Made by a program: the position numbers and the translations under genes. Shown piece after piece: positions 43,534-53,691 of a stretch of 64,000 bases of DNA (its first letter is position 1; each line of letters begins with the position of its first letter). This DNA is from Chitinophagales bacterium (lineage in GTDB: Bacteria; Bacteroidota; Bacteroidia; Chitinophagales; Chitinophagaceae), in contig JAATFV010000116.1 of the NCBI GenBank assembly GCA_015655015.1, positions 62,001 through 126,000 of the forward strand. The letters run 5' to 3'. The notes under the pieces are model-generated. The model saw only the letters and a list, made by a program, of their open reading frames with translations, was not told the origin of the DNA and did not search any database.

Positions 43534-45177
43534 TCAGTAGCCGGCATTCTGTTTAAGATTTGGATTAGAGTTTACTTCCGGAGCCGGCAGGGGCAGTAGA
43601 TTCAGATGGGCATCCACACCAGCGCCGCCCGACACGCCGCCTTTCCAGGGCCAGAGATAACCTGACCCCGTAAATTCATTGTACCGGATCAGGTCGGTCC
43701 GGCGGTGACATTCCCAGTACAATTCCCGCTGACGTTCGCGCAGCACATCCGCCAATGTAAAGCTCGTCACATGACCATTCGCATTTCCATACGCCCTTGT
43801 ACGCAGCTGGTTGAAATAAGTAAGCGCCGTCGCCGCGTCTCCTCCCGTGCCGCCGCGGGTGACGGCTTCAATATAAACCAGGTACATTTCCGCCAGCCGG
43901 AACAACGGGAAATCCGTGCTGCAGAGAACACCGTTGGGAGAATAAGGAGTGGTCCCCGCCGAGGTCTGGTTGGTAAACTTGTACACCCCGAGACCCTGCG
44001 TGAAATCCAGTACGTCAGTAATAGCCAGGGTACCGCTGCCGAAAAGGGCGCGTTTGTCTGTGGCCCCGCTATAATCCCCGAAGGAGGCGGGCAGGCTCTG
44101 CGTACTTCGATTGCCCAGCCAGCCGCCGCCGGGAATGCCGAACTTCCCATTATCAGTAGGGTCTGTGCCATGAGAAGAACAGATCAGGAAAGTTGTCCCC
44201 CCGAAGTTCTGGGAATTCGTAGCATCATATGCAATGGGTAAGATCACCTCCGGATTATTGACATTATTGTCGCTGGTAAAGAGATTGCGATAATCGGGCA
44301 TCAGGGAGTAACCGGCCTGGAGGACCTTGTTCGCATAGGTGACCGCATCCGTATACCGGCCTTTGCCCGGACCCAGATATACCTCCGCGTTCAGATACAT
44401 ACGTGCCAGCAGGGCATAGGCAGCTGCCTGGTCGGCACGGCCGTATTCGTTAAGCCGTGGCGCTACCAGGTTCGAGTCGACGGCCTTCAGCTCTGATTCG
44501 ATATAGTTGAACAGATCGGCCCGTTGGATCTGTTTAGGGATATAATCCCCTATCGGATTATCCTCCGTTACGAAAGCCGGGCTGCCGAACAGGTCCATCA
44601 GCACCCAGTATTGATATGCCCGTAAGAATCGCGCCTCGGCACGATAATGCCGGATATTGTCCGCATCCGCCCCGGTGATATGACGGGCCGCAACCGCCGC
44701 GTCCGTTGACTCCCGGATGAACTCGTTGGCCACCGTGATCTGGAAGAGAGAACGGGTATAGATAGCGGTGACATAGATATTGCTGGACACCAGGTTCATA
44801 TTATGAAAGGCCTGCAGGTTGGCATCGTTCCAGGCGCAAATGTCTTCGTCCGTCATCAGCTCCTGTACGTTGAAATACGCCCGGAGAAAATCCGTCGTGC
44901 CCGGATCGGTAATACCGGCAATATTCACGTCGGAGACACCTGTCCCCTGGCTGCTCACCAGCGAATAGCTGCCATACACTTTCGCCAGCACCTGCTTGTA
45001 ACCCGAAGGAGTGCTGTACTGGATGTCGGCCGTATTGGTATTCGACGGCATCCGGTTGAGGTCCTTCGTGCAGGAAACCAGGCTTCCCGCCAGCAGCAGC
45101 CCGAACCCGCATACCAGCACCCCGAACCTGGTTATCAGCAACCCGAACCCGCTTATCGATAAGAATTTCATGTTCAT
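43534..45177 (-). CDS. susD: SusD-like starch-binding lipoprotein
   Basis: A 547-residue RagB/SusD family lipoprotein. The signal peptide is unusually long and repetitive (three seven-residue units starting ISGFGLL), ending at lipobox LVSC near residue 36. The mature part shows the SusD helical core, for example IRHYRAEARFLRAYQYWVLM near residue 180, and the C-terminal RRTDLIRYNEF segment. It forms a lid on the SusC pore and binds glycan. The gene follows SusC by 17 nt. Confidence 0.93.
   Translation of the reverse strand: MNMKFLSISGFGLLITRFGVLVCGFGLLLAGSLVSCTKDLNRMPSNTNTADIQYSTPSGYKQVLAKVYGSYSLVSSQGTGVSDVNIAGITDPGTTDFLRAYFNVQELMTDEDICAWNDANLQAFHNMNLVSSNIYVTAIYTRSLFQITVANEFIRESTDAAVAARHITGADADNIRHYRAEARFLRAYQYWVLMDLFGSPAFVTEDNPIGDYIPKQIQRADLFNYIESELKAVDSNLVAPRLNEYGRADQAAAYALLARMYLNAEVYLGPGKGRYTDAVTYANKVLQAGYSLMPDYRNLFTSDNNVNNPEVILPIAYDATNSQNFGGTTFLICSSHGTDPTDNGKFGIPGGGWLGNRSTQSLPASFGDYSGATDKRALFGSGTLAITDVLDFTQGLGVYKFTNQTSAGTTPYSPNGVLCSTDFPLFRLAEMYLVYIEAVTRGGTGGDAATALTYFNQLRTRAYGNANGHVTSFTLADVLRERQRELYWECHRRTDLIRYNEFTGSGYLWPWKGGVSGGAGVDAHLNLLPLPAPEVNSNPNLKQNAGY
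45094..45156. repeat. 3 x 21-nt tandem repeat in SusD signal peptide
   Basis: Units at 45094-45114, 45115-45135 and 45136-45156 share CAGCAxCCCGAACC. On the minus strand each encodes seven residues of the signal peptide (ISGFGLL, ITRFGVL, VCGFGLL). Confidence 0.85.
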
Positions 45178-45194
45178 ATTTTTATAGTTGATCG

Positions 45195-48161
45195 TTAGAA
45201 TTGAAGGTTAACACCCAATACAAAAGTCCGGGGACGGGGATAGAAGGTATTATCGATCCCGCCATATAATTCCGGATCCTGCCCGGTATACTTCGTGATC
45301 GTGAACACGTTCTGGCAGTTCGCATTGACCCGCAGGCTGGCCTCGTTATGAAAGACATGCCCGGCGTTGAAGGACAGCCCCAGGTTATCCATTTTCAGGA
45401 AGCTGGCATTCTGGATATAATAATCCGACTGCGGCCCGCTGTAATAAAAATGCGTGTTCAGAACGTCCGTGAACGTATTGGCCAGATAGCCGAGCGGATT
45501 GAAGGCATTGGCCTGAATAGCATTGGTCGAGATCTGGTTGTACATGTAATTGCCAAGGTTGGCGCGCAGGACGGTGCTGAGCGTCCATTTTCTGAAATTG
45601 ACCTCCGTGCTGAACCCAAGGATGAATTTCGGGAAAGGCGATTTGTAATGATACAGATCTTCCTGGTTGACGATGCCATCCCCGTTCACGTCCTGGTAGA
45701 CCCCTTCGATGGGCTTGCCGGTCGTCTTGTTGTATAGCTGGTGATACACATAGAAGGCATTGGCATTGTATCCGACGGAATTGATCTGGATAACCCCGTT
45801 CCCCGTCAGAGTGCCGGGATAGGTGGAATCCTTCGTAGCCGTCAGATTCGTGATCTTATTCGTATTGTAAGCGATATTGAAGTTCAGGTTCCAGTTCCAG
45901 TCCCTGCTCTTAACGACGCTGGCATTGATCATGAACTCTGCTCCCTTGTTCGTCATATTCCCTACATTGGTCAGCAGCGTGCTGCTGAAATTCGAGCCGG
46001 CGGGGACGGGCACCGTGTTCAGCAGGTCTTTGGTCTTTTTGTAATAGACGTCGAAACTACCTACGATCCGGTTGTTCAGGAACCCATAGTCCAGCCCCGC
46101 ATTCCAGGTAGCCGTCTGTTCCCACCGGATATTCGCATCATAAGCCGAGGGGCTGGCCAACGTATCGAAGGTATTCCCGAACTGCACCCTCGACGTATTG
46201 TCGCCGCGGGAATAGACGGGCAGGTAAGAATAATTGGCGATCCCGTCCTGGTTACCCGTGATCCCGTAGCTCAGGCGGAGATTCAGGTTGGACAACACGC
46301 TGGCCGACCGGAGGAAAGACTCCTGCTGCATACGCCAGGTGAAGGCTGCCGAAGGAAAAGTACCCCAGCGGGTCGACGGCGAGAAGCGGGATGAACCGTC
46401 GCTGCGGATCGATCCGGAAAAAATGTATTTGGTATTGAAGGTGTAGATCAGGCGGCCGTAATAAGAGATCAGCGTATTCTCCGGTTTCGTCACCGGGAAA
46501 GCGGGATTGCTGCCAGGAATGGTGTCTCCGTTAGCCCGAAGGTTGGGATAATTATAGGTCGTTACCAGGCTGTTATAATAACCGTATCCTGCGATCACAT
46601 TGATATTGCTCTTAATGGAAGTAAGATCCTTCACATAGTTCAGGTAGAACTCCCCAACGGTATTATCCAGGTGGCCCTTGTATTTATTGCGCTGGCCGCT
46701 GTCCAGGTAGTTCTGCGCAGCATAAGCCGGTACACCAATGATCCCGTTGCCCCGGGCGATGTCATAACCTGCGTTCAGGTTCGCATGCAAACCCGGAACG
46801 AAAGGCAGCTCGTAGTCCAGACGCAGATTGCCGAAGCTGCGTTGAACGGTCGCGTGGTTATTATACTGGTCCAGCAGGGCCACCGGGTTACGGGGAGCTA
46901 ATTTATTGAGGGTGACCGACCCGGAATTGGGATCGGTGCTCGCCCATTCAAAGAAGTCGCCATAGGGGGATTTTGCATGGACCGGCTGGGTCGGATCGAA
47001 ATACATCGCCGAGCTGATAGCTGCGCCGGAATTGGCGAACTGTGACTGGATAACGGCTCCATGAAGATTCAGCTCCACTTTCAGCGCATCCTTCCAAAAA
47101 TGCGGGGTCAGCGTGATAAAACCGGAATAACGTTGCAGGTTATCCGTCTTCACGATACCCGTCTGGTTGAGATAACCCACTGAGGCGCGGTAGGGAATAT
47201 TCCCGATCGATCCCGCCATGGCCAGGTTATTGTCGGTGCTGACCGCGGTCTGGTAGATTTCTTTCTGCCAGTCGGTACTGGCGCCGCCCAGCAGCGATTT
47301 GAAGGTATGTACATTATCATAGGTGCCGGTGCCGAAGGAGTCCACGAACTGGCGGAACTGGCCCGGAGACAGTACATCGGCTTCCTTTATCAGCTTGCTC
47401 ATGGAAACCTGGGAGCTGAAGCTGTAGCTGGTTTTTCCCGGATGTCCTTTTTTCGTGGTGATCAGCAGGACACCGCTGGAGGCGCGTGAACCATAGATAG
47501 CCGTTGCCGCCGCATCTTTCAGTACGGTGAACGACTCTATATCATTGGGATTGACGAGGCTGAGCGCATTGCTGGCGCCAGGGATGCCGATCCCGCTGAA
47601 AGGCAGCCCATCGATCACGATCAGCGGGTCGTTGCTGGCGCTCAGGGAGGCGACGCCGCGGATGCGGATGACGCTGCCCGAACCGGGTGATCCTCCATTG
47701 GAGGTGATGGAGACACCCGCAACCTTACCGGCGATCAGCTGTTCCGGAGTGGTGATGGATCCGCCCTGGAAGTCCTTCGCCGTGACGACCGAGAGAGCGC
47801 CTGTCAGGTCCTTTCTTTTCTGGGTGCCATAGCCGATGATGACGATATCATTCAGGGTACCGGAAGAAGGATGCAGGACCAGCTGCAGTCCCGTTCCGGC
47901 CTTTACCTGGAGCGTGTCGTATCCTACATAACTGATGATAAGCTGCGCGCCCGGTGAGGCAGCGAGCGTAAAGTTGCCGTCTTTATCCGTAGAAGTCCCT
48001 TTTGAACTGTTGCGGATCCGGACAGAAGCAGCTTCTACCGGTTCGCCTTTCTCGTTCTTTACGGAGCCTGAGACAGGCTGTGTAGCTTGCTGGGCGTTGG
48101 CGAAAAGGAAAGCAAAGCAGGAAAAAAATAAGAGCAGTTTTGATACATTCATATATGACAA
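45195..48161 (-). CDS. susC: SusC-like TonB-dependent outer membrane receptor
   Basis: A 988-residue TonB-dependent transporter. The signal peptide ends FANAQQ, followed by a carboxypeptidase-regulatory-like domain (residues 27-105). The plug domain starts IIGYGTQKRKDLTGAL, the SusC signature, and includes VSITSNGGSPGSGSVIRIRG, PLIVIDGLP and DAAATAIYGSRASSGV. The C-terminal 22-strand barrel ends in PRTFVLGVNLQF. With SusD it imports maltooligosaccharides into the periplasm. The start may be the ATG at 48152 (MNVSKLLLFF). Confidence 0.96.
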   Translation of the reverse strand: MSYMNVSKLLLFFSCFAFLFANAQQATQPVSGSVKNEKGEPVEAASVRIRNSSKGTSTDKDGNFTLAASPGAQLIISYVGYDTLQVKAGTGLQLVLHPSSGTLNDIVIIGYGTQKRKDLTGALSVVTAKDFQGGSITTPEQLIAGKVAGVSITSNGGSPGSGSVIRIRGVASLSASNDPLIVIDGLPFSGIGIPGASNALSLVNPNDIESFTVLKDAAATAIYGSRASSGVLLITTKKGHPGKTSYSFSSQVSMSKLIKEADVLSPGQFRQFVDSFGTGTYDNVHTFKSLLGGASTDWQKEIYQTAVSTDNNLAMAGSIGNIPYRASVGYLNQTGIVKTDNLQRYSGFITLTPHFWKDALKVELNLHGAVIQSQFANSGAAISSAMYFDPTQPVHAKSPYGDFFEWASTDPNSGSVTLNKLAPRNPVALLDQYNNHATVQRSFGNLRLDYELPFVPGLHANLNAGYDIARGNGIIGVPAYAAQNYLDSGQRNKYKGHLDNTVGEFYLNYVKDLTSIKSNINVIAGYGYYNSLVTTYNYPNLRANGDTIPGSNPAFPVTKPENTLISYYGRLIYTFNTKYIFSGSIRSDGSSRFSPSTRWGTFPSAAFTWRMQQESFLRSASVLSNLNLRLSYGITGNQDGIANYSYLPVYSRGDNTSRVQFGNTFDTLASPSAYDANIRWEQTATWNAGLDYGFLNNRIVGSFDVYYKKTKDLLNTVPVPAGSNFSSTLLTNVGNMTNKGAEFMINASVVKSRDWNWNLNFNIAYNTNKITNLTATKDSTYPGTLTGNGVIQINSVGYNANAFYVYHQLYNKTTGKPIEGVYQDVNGDGIVNQEDLYHYKSPFPKFILGFSTEVNFRKWTLSTVLRANLGNYMYNQISTNAIQANAFNPLGYLANTFTDVLNTHFYYSGPQSDYYIQNASFLKMDNLGLSFNAGHVFHNEASLRVNANCQNVFTITKYTGQDPELYGGIDNTFYPRPRTFVLGVNLQF

Positions 48162-48190
48162 GTTAAAATAAACAGTTAGCTAATAATATG

Positions 48191-50914
48191 TTAGTAGTTG
48201 ATCACGATTTTATCCGGGCTGTTATCCAGCACCAGTGTCGGTATTATATTCCCACAGGATGTTCCCGCAAGACCATCGGCCAGCTCCGCCGGGCCCCCCT
48301 GCCCTGAAACGGTCTGGGGTTTCTCTGCTTCACCCTGGGTTTTGCCGGCCCGGGCACTACCCTCCCGGACTTGGGCATATTCTGCCTGAGTTTCATCACC
48401 CCGTCTCCTGATATCGTTGGCCCTCCTGATATCGTTGACCGGAGCATTGTCGGTCCTGATTTTGCCACTGTCCGCCCCCGCTTCCAGGTCGTTGAGCCGC
48501 AAAGTCGTTTTGCCGAAACCATGCAGCGCCAGACGAATATGGCGGAACTTCGATTTGGCCGAACCGGTAGGCGGTTCCAGCGTAATGGTTCCTGCCCCCG
48601 CATCGAGCCGGATAGTCCGCTGATAGTAACCGCCCTTTTCATATGCATAGGTTTCCCCGTCATCTTCATAATAATCGAAACTATTATCCGGGCCTTTGTA
48701 AATATGGAGGGTTAGCGTATCCGTCGGCCGTTCACCGGTAGACTGCACCAGGGACTGCATGGGAATGATGCTGCCAGCCTTTACATATACAGGAAGCGTA
48801 GCCATGGAAAGCGCTATAAGTTTCTCTTTGCCGCCGGCTTCCACACTATCGGTGTAGAGGTCGTACCACTGCCCCCCGGGGAAATAAACCTTGGAGAACA
48901 GGCTGGTGCTCTCCTGCGGCATTACCAGGAAGGCAGATCCGAATAAAAATTCATTTTCATAGGTAGGATGGTAGACCTGTTCGTCATGGGTGTACCCGAT
49001 AGCCAGGGAACGAACGACCGGCATGCCATTTTGTGTCGCTTAATGGAAAGTGGAATACAGGTAAGGAAGGAGCCGGTACCGCAGGTTGATATAATAACGG
49101 GCGATATCCAGGGTCTCTTCCCCGAAGGACCAGGGCTCTGCGGACTTGGTATTGAACTGGGTATGGTTCCTGAAATAAGGGATAAAAGCGCCCAGCTGCA
49201 TCCAGCGGGTATACAAGCCCGTAGTAGGATTACCGGTGAACCCGCCGACATCCATCGCTGAAAAAGCCACGCCGCTTAGTCCCAGGCTGGTGAGCAATCG
49301 TACGCCGGCCAGCATGTGGTCGTCTTCAGCCCGGTTGTCACCCGTCCATAAAGCAGTATACCGTTGCAGACCGGCATACCCTGCCCGGGAAAGGATAAAG
49401 GGTCTTTTTTGCAGGGCCTCGCGGGCGCCTTCATAACTGGAACGGGCCATCTCCAGGCCAAATACATTATGCCCTCTTAAATGAGTCGTGGGATGGCCAT
49501 CGTAGTCGAACAGGATATTACCCGGCGTCGCCTGCCCCCAGGTAGCAATCTCATTCATATCATTCCAGATACCCGCTACACCCAGGCTCGTATACCCGGT
49601 AACCTGCTGCCGCCACCAGGCGCGTCCTTTCCCGCTGGTGAAATCCGGGAAATGACACCAGCCCGGCCAGACTTCGGCGGTATAGGGCTGTCCGTCGGGA
49701 TATTTCAGAAAAATGTTTTGTTGCAGGCCGCTCTCATAGGCAGGATACCCTTTTTCCACCTTGATACCCGGGTCGACGATCAGGGTAAGCTTGAAACCCA
49801 TTTTACCCAGGCTGTCGATCATCCCTTTAGGGTCCGGGAATCGCTCTTTATTCCAGGTGAAGAGCTTGTAATGATCCATGTAGTGGATGTCGAGGGTGAT
49901 ACCGTCTGCAGGAAGGTGTTTTTCCCGAAGGGTGTGAGCGATACGGTAGACCTCCGTATCGGGGTAATAGGAATAACGGTTTTGCTGATAACCCAGGCTC
50001 CAGAGCGGCGGCATTTTCATGCGGCCCGTCAGCCAGGTATAGGAGCGGATGATATCTTTTACAGAAGAATGATAGATGAAATAATAGTTCATTTCGCCTC
50101 CCCGGGCGCTGAAAGAGGAGAACCGGTCATTGCTGGCGCCGAAGTTGAAGCTTGACTGCGCACTATTGTCGAAGAAGATGCCATACTGGAGACCGTGGTG
50201 AATGCCTATATAAAAAGGAATGGTGGAATAGAGAGGGTCCTGCGTGACGGAATAGCCGAATACGTCCGAGTTCCAGTTGGTATAGGCTTTTCCTCTCCGG
50301 TCGAGGGGACCCGTCTTTTCGCCCAGACCGATGAAACGTTCGCCCTGCTGCAAATGTTTATAGGTGGTCACTTCGGTGCCGATCCGGGAGGTGGCGAGGC
50401 CGGTTTCGTCTTCATTGATTGGCCGGTCGTCAGGAGTGTAGAAGCTGATGGAAAAAGGTCTTTTTGTGATCCGCACTTTCAGGGAATCGGTGTGGAAGAG
50501 GATGGCCTGGTCGGATTGGGTAAGGGTGCCGGCTATTGTCAGGCTGGTGGTTGCTCCGGATCGGGTTGAGAGAACCGGCATGGTTATAGTGTTGCCGGTT
50601 ATTTCTGAGCCGGCAATGGAAAAGCCGCCGGCGGCTCCGGTTTCTGCTGGCGAGAGGTCAACATCTCCCGGCTGCACGATCACCGCATAGGAAAAATCGT
50701 CCCCAAACGGCTGGCCGGACATCCGCACCCGGATGACATTGGCACTATAGACCTGGATCCGGACAAAAGCATGAGTAGTGGAGATATCCAGCCGGGAGTC
50801 ATGGACCGCGAGTTTCTTTACATCACCTGTCAGGATGATATCATCCTGGGCGAATACGACTATTGAATAAATAGCAACGACAAAAGATAGTAGGACTTTC
50901 TTCATATCTGACAA
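48191..50914 (-). pseudogene. GH31 alpha-glucosidase interrupted by in-frame TAA
   Basis: Two frames in the same phase make one glycoside hydrolase family 31 enzyme of about 907 codons. The signal peptide is LLSFVVAIYSIVVFA. The first part (50914-49040) holds the N-terminal beta domain and the catalytic barrel with GVAGIWNDMNEIATW (nucleophile Asp) and WTGDNRAEDDHM (acid/base Asp). It stops at TAA 49040-49042 in LYSTFH-stop-ATQNGMPVV, where Q (CAA) is expected. The second part (49024-48191) is the C-terminal beta domain plus an unusual low-complexity stretch. GH31 releases glucose from maltooligosaccharides. One substitution accounts for the break. Confidence 0.92.
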
Positions 50915-51133
50915 AGCAACCTGTTTGTGATAAGTGAATTAAAACCGGGGATAAAGGAACGATGCCGGGAAGGCTGGGACAAGTTTTCAAATGAAAATGG
51001 AAAAAATATCCTGAAAAAAGTCGGGGAGTAAAATTCAACTATTTGACAATCAAAATATTACAAAGTATTACGATTTTTTTGTATAGAATAATTAATGACG
51101 GGAATTTGCGGAAAAATCACCTATACCCACCTA

Positions 51134-52732
51134 TCAAAGGGTTTTTATCTGCATGATCTTCTCCTCGAAGGCATCACCGGGAAGAATAGCTTTGTTCTTG
51201 ATCCTGGACTTATAGCTATAGATCGTCTTGACGGAATACTCCAGGATGAGGGCGATCTTTTCCGGATCAGCCACCCCCATTCTCATCAAGGCGAAGATCC
51301 GCAGGTCGGTGGTGAGCAGCTCCCCTTCTTTCAGCCGGATCTTTTCCTCTTCCCGGAGGAGAGCATTCACCTCTGTTACAAAATTGGGGAAGAGCTTGAG
51401 AAAGATTTTATCAAAGCTGAGCAGGAGCTCTTCTTTTTCTTTCCGGGCATCTATTTTATTAAGGAAAAATTTTATATCGTCGTAACGTCTTTCCTGGAGC
51501 TTGGTCTCGATAGTCGTCTTTATCTTATCCAGCTTGTTATAGAATTCGGAGTCCATATTGAAGAAATAACCAATATATTCCTCTTTGATCTTATTGGATT
51601 CTTCTAATTGATGATTGATCACCTGCTGTTTTTCATTGGCTTCCGACAAAGCTTGTTGCGTCCGCTTGAGCTGCTGCACCTGTCGTAAAATGATCCAGGC
51701 CAGCAGAATGAGCGCCAGCACCAGGAGGGTGACCAGGATAGCGTATTTGATCAGCAGGCTTTTCTGGGCTTCGATCCCATTGATCCGCTCCCCTTCTATC
51801 AGGGGTAAAATAGAGCTGGCCTGTATCTTTCGTTGGCGGGCGCCATAGAATTCCGCATTGGCAATGGCGCTTTCGATACAAAGGACGGCATGTTTCAGGT
51901 CCCCTTTTTTGTACAAGAGCTCGGCCAGGTGAAAGATGGCTACCGTCTCCTTGGTAGAGGACCGGATGTCCGCCAGGGTAGCTTCGATCAGCAGGTCGAT
52001 GGCTTTATCCCGGTCTTCCTGCTGCAGGTAGATAGCGCTGAGGGTGGAGGCGGTTAATGCCAGCTGGTGATCCGTCAGGGATGGGCTGGCCAGGAGGCGT
52101 TCGAAGAAGGGCGCCCCTCCCCCATGACTGTTTTGTTTAAAGTCCCTTAACCCGCTATAATAAATACGTTCGAAGGATTTCGGGGGATAATAGTCAAGGG
52201 CGGAGTCCAGGTATTGATTGCCCTTTTTATCATAATCCACGGAATGGTATTGGTCATTGGCATATCCTGCCAGGTCATAATAATAGCGTCCCCATAAGGT
52301 ATAATATTCTCCTTTTAAAGTATCCGGTACCCCCCGGGCAGCCAGGGAATGCAGGGAGTCATAGGTTTCCTTATAAAGGCCGGCGGACAATAAGATAAAG
52401 CTGAGTTTTAGCTGGGCCCTGACCAGGTGGGGGCCGTCCTGCATTTGCCGGGCGATGCCGATGAGCCGGGTGGCGTAGCTGTAGGCAGAGTCATAATTAA
52501 AGGTCTTATATGCCTCATAGATCCTTTCGTATTGGTCGAAAACAAGCTGCGGTTGCCGCCCCGCAGTATACAATGATTCTTTTAACCGATTGATGTCTTT
52601 GATCCGGGTGGTGTCATAACCGGCAGATAAGGGAATAGTCCTGCTGAGTGCTGTCAGCAAGCTATCGTTATTGGCGTTGGCATCGGTCAGACCGGCGGTG
52701 AGGAACAAAAGGCTGATAAGCAATTGTCGCAT
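51134..52732 (-). CDS. DUF6377-type regulator with TPR, SusR-like
   Basis: A 532-residue protein. The signal peptide is LLISLLFLTAGLTDANA. Helical TPR-like repeats follow from about 60 to 320 (YDSAYSYATRLIGIARQMQDG), then one membrane segment near 328-348. A cytoplasmic coiled coil and a C-terminal LuxR-like HTH (LRIFALMRMGVADPEKIALI, LEYSVKTIYSYKSRIKNK) end it. This layout is the DUF6377/SusR-like family, in which a periplasmic sensor reports starch breakdown products to a cytoplasmic DNA-binding end. It lies directly upstream of the sus genes on the same strand. Confidence 0.88.
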   Translation of the reverse strand: MRQLLISLLFLTAGLTDANANNDSLLTALSRTIPLSAGYDTTRIKDINRLKESLYTAGRQPQLVFDQYERIYEAYKTFNYDSAYSYATRLIGIARQMQDGPHLVRAQLKLSFILLSAGLYKETYDSLHSLAARGVPDTLKGEYYTLWGRYYYDLAGYANDQYHSVDYDKKGNQYLDSALDYYPPKSFERIYYSGLRDFKQNSHGGGAPFFERLLASPSLTDHQLALTASTLSAIYLQQEDRDKAIDLLIEATLADIRSSTKETVAIFHLAELLYKKGDLKHAVLCIESAIANAEFYGARQRKIQASSILPLIEGERINGIEAQKSLLIKYAILVTLLVLALILLAWIILRQVQQLKRTQQALSEANEKQQVINHQLEESNKIKEEYIGYFFNMDSEFYNKLDKIKTTIETKLQERRYDDIKFFLNKIDARKEKEELLLSFDKIFLKLFPNFVTEVNALLREEEKIRLKEGELLTTDLRIFALMRMGVADPEKIALILEYSVKTIYSYKSRIKNKAILPGDAFEEKIMQIKTL

Positions 52733-52780
52733 ATACTGCGTAAAAATACCATTTTTTATGGTTTAGCAGTGAGCGGTATG

Positions 52781-52992
52781 TCATGAGTTATTTCTGAAGA
52801 GGAAGCTTCGTTCTTTTAGCCTGGCTAAGACGTTCGATTTCCCACCGAGATTTTGATAAGGAGGTGTGTCTTTACCATCTTTATCGACAATTCCGGCTCT
52901 CTGTAAAGACTGAATGGCTTCTTCGCGGGTAAAACCTTTTTTTAGCTGTTCATCAGCTAAATCCATTAATTCCTTGATATCTTTTCAGTCAT
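52781..52992 (-). pseudogene. Small ART-partner gene, second copy, frameshifted start
   Basis: From ATG 52966 a 61-codon frame reads MDLADEQLKKGFTREEAIQSLQRAG, IVDKDGKDTPPYQNL, ending KERSFLFRNNS. The body is closely related to the other small gene (53692-53868). Upstream, ATG 52992 begins MTEK, but one base is missing relative to the other copy after codon 3, so this reading frame closes and only the ATG 52966 remains in phase. Both copies share TREEAI, the SLQ-x-AGI-x-DKDG motif and PYQNL. A shorter product could still be made. Confidence 0.7.
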
Positions 52993-53011
52993 GATCGTAC
53001 AATTTCAAAGG

Positions 53012-53668
53012 TTATGAATCGGCTGGTTGCTGCCATTTTTGAAAGTCGATCTCTTTTCTTGGAAGGAAAAAGCCTTTGATACAGTTCGGATTTCGGATGC
53101 AGATCTGGATATGGCTTTTTTCGAGTATGCCGGCTCCTTCGAAAACGGGTCCTCCTTCGGTGAAAACGCCACGTATAGAGTCGAATATCTTCCTATGGGA
53201 AAAACCTTTGGATTGAATATCTGACTTTGATTGAAGTAATATTTCCCCATGCATGAATTCTATTACTGCACAGTCTAATTCCCTCAAAACTTTATCCTTG
53301 TATGGATCATGAGGCAAATCCTTATTTTGAGGCAATTTTTGACCTACCTCTGCATACACACTAGCCATCAATTCAAAATATTCTTTCAGGATATAAATGT
53401 GGCTGGCATTTAAAAAATCACAGCAATACCCTAAAAATAATACTGCGCCAATTACAGCTGGCTTATTAATCCGGCCACGCCGCTTCTTTTCTTCGGCCCA
53501 TAGCAAAGCTCTTTGGTAATTGTTTTCCCAAAAATACATGCCATGACCTAACCAGTCGTATTTCTCTTTGCTGATGACGATTTCATCCGGCTGATTTAAT
53601 AGACGGTCACGAACGCTTTCATCACATCCGTGGAACCCAAATATTAAATTTGGTTTAACATCATACAT
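53012..53668 (-). CDS. ADP-ribosyltransferase-like protein, putative toxin
   Basis: A 218-residue soluble protein. LIFGFHGCDESVRDRLL opens with the G-F-H-G of an ART-like fold, YDWLGHGMYFWENNYQRALLWA near residues 37-58 supplies the Tyr motif, and KSHIQICIRNPNCIKGFF near the end is a conserved block. The order His-Tyr and the L-G-x-G-M-Y-F-W-E string recall DUF3990-like and other bacterial ARTs, which transfer ADP-ribose from NAD. No signal peptide or membrane segment. It lies between two related small genes. Fold and role are inferred from motif memory, not proven. Confidence 0.6.
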   Translation of the reverse strand: MYDVKPNLIFGFHGCDESVRDRLLNQPDEIVISKEKYDWLGHGMYFWENNYQRALLWAEEKKRRGRINKPAVIGAVLFLGYCCDFLNASHIYILKEYFELMASVYAEVGQKLPQNKDLPHDPYKDKVLRELDCAVIEFMHGEILLQSKSDIQSKGFSHRKIFDSIRGVFTEGGPVFEGAGILEKSHIQICIRNPNCIKGFFLPRKEIDFQKWQQPADS

Positions 53669-53691
53669 ATGCTAGCTACTTAAAAGCCAGA

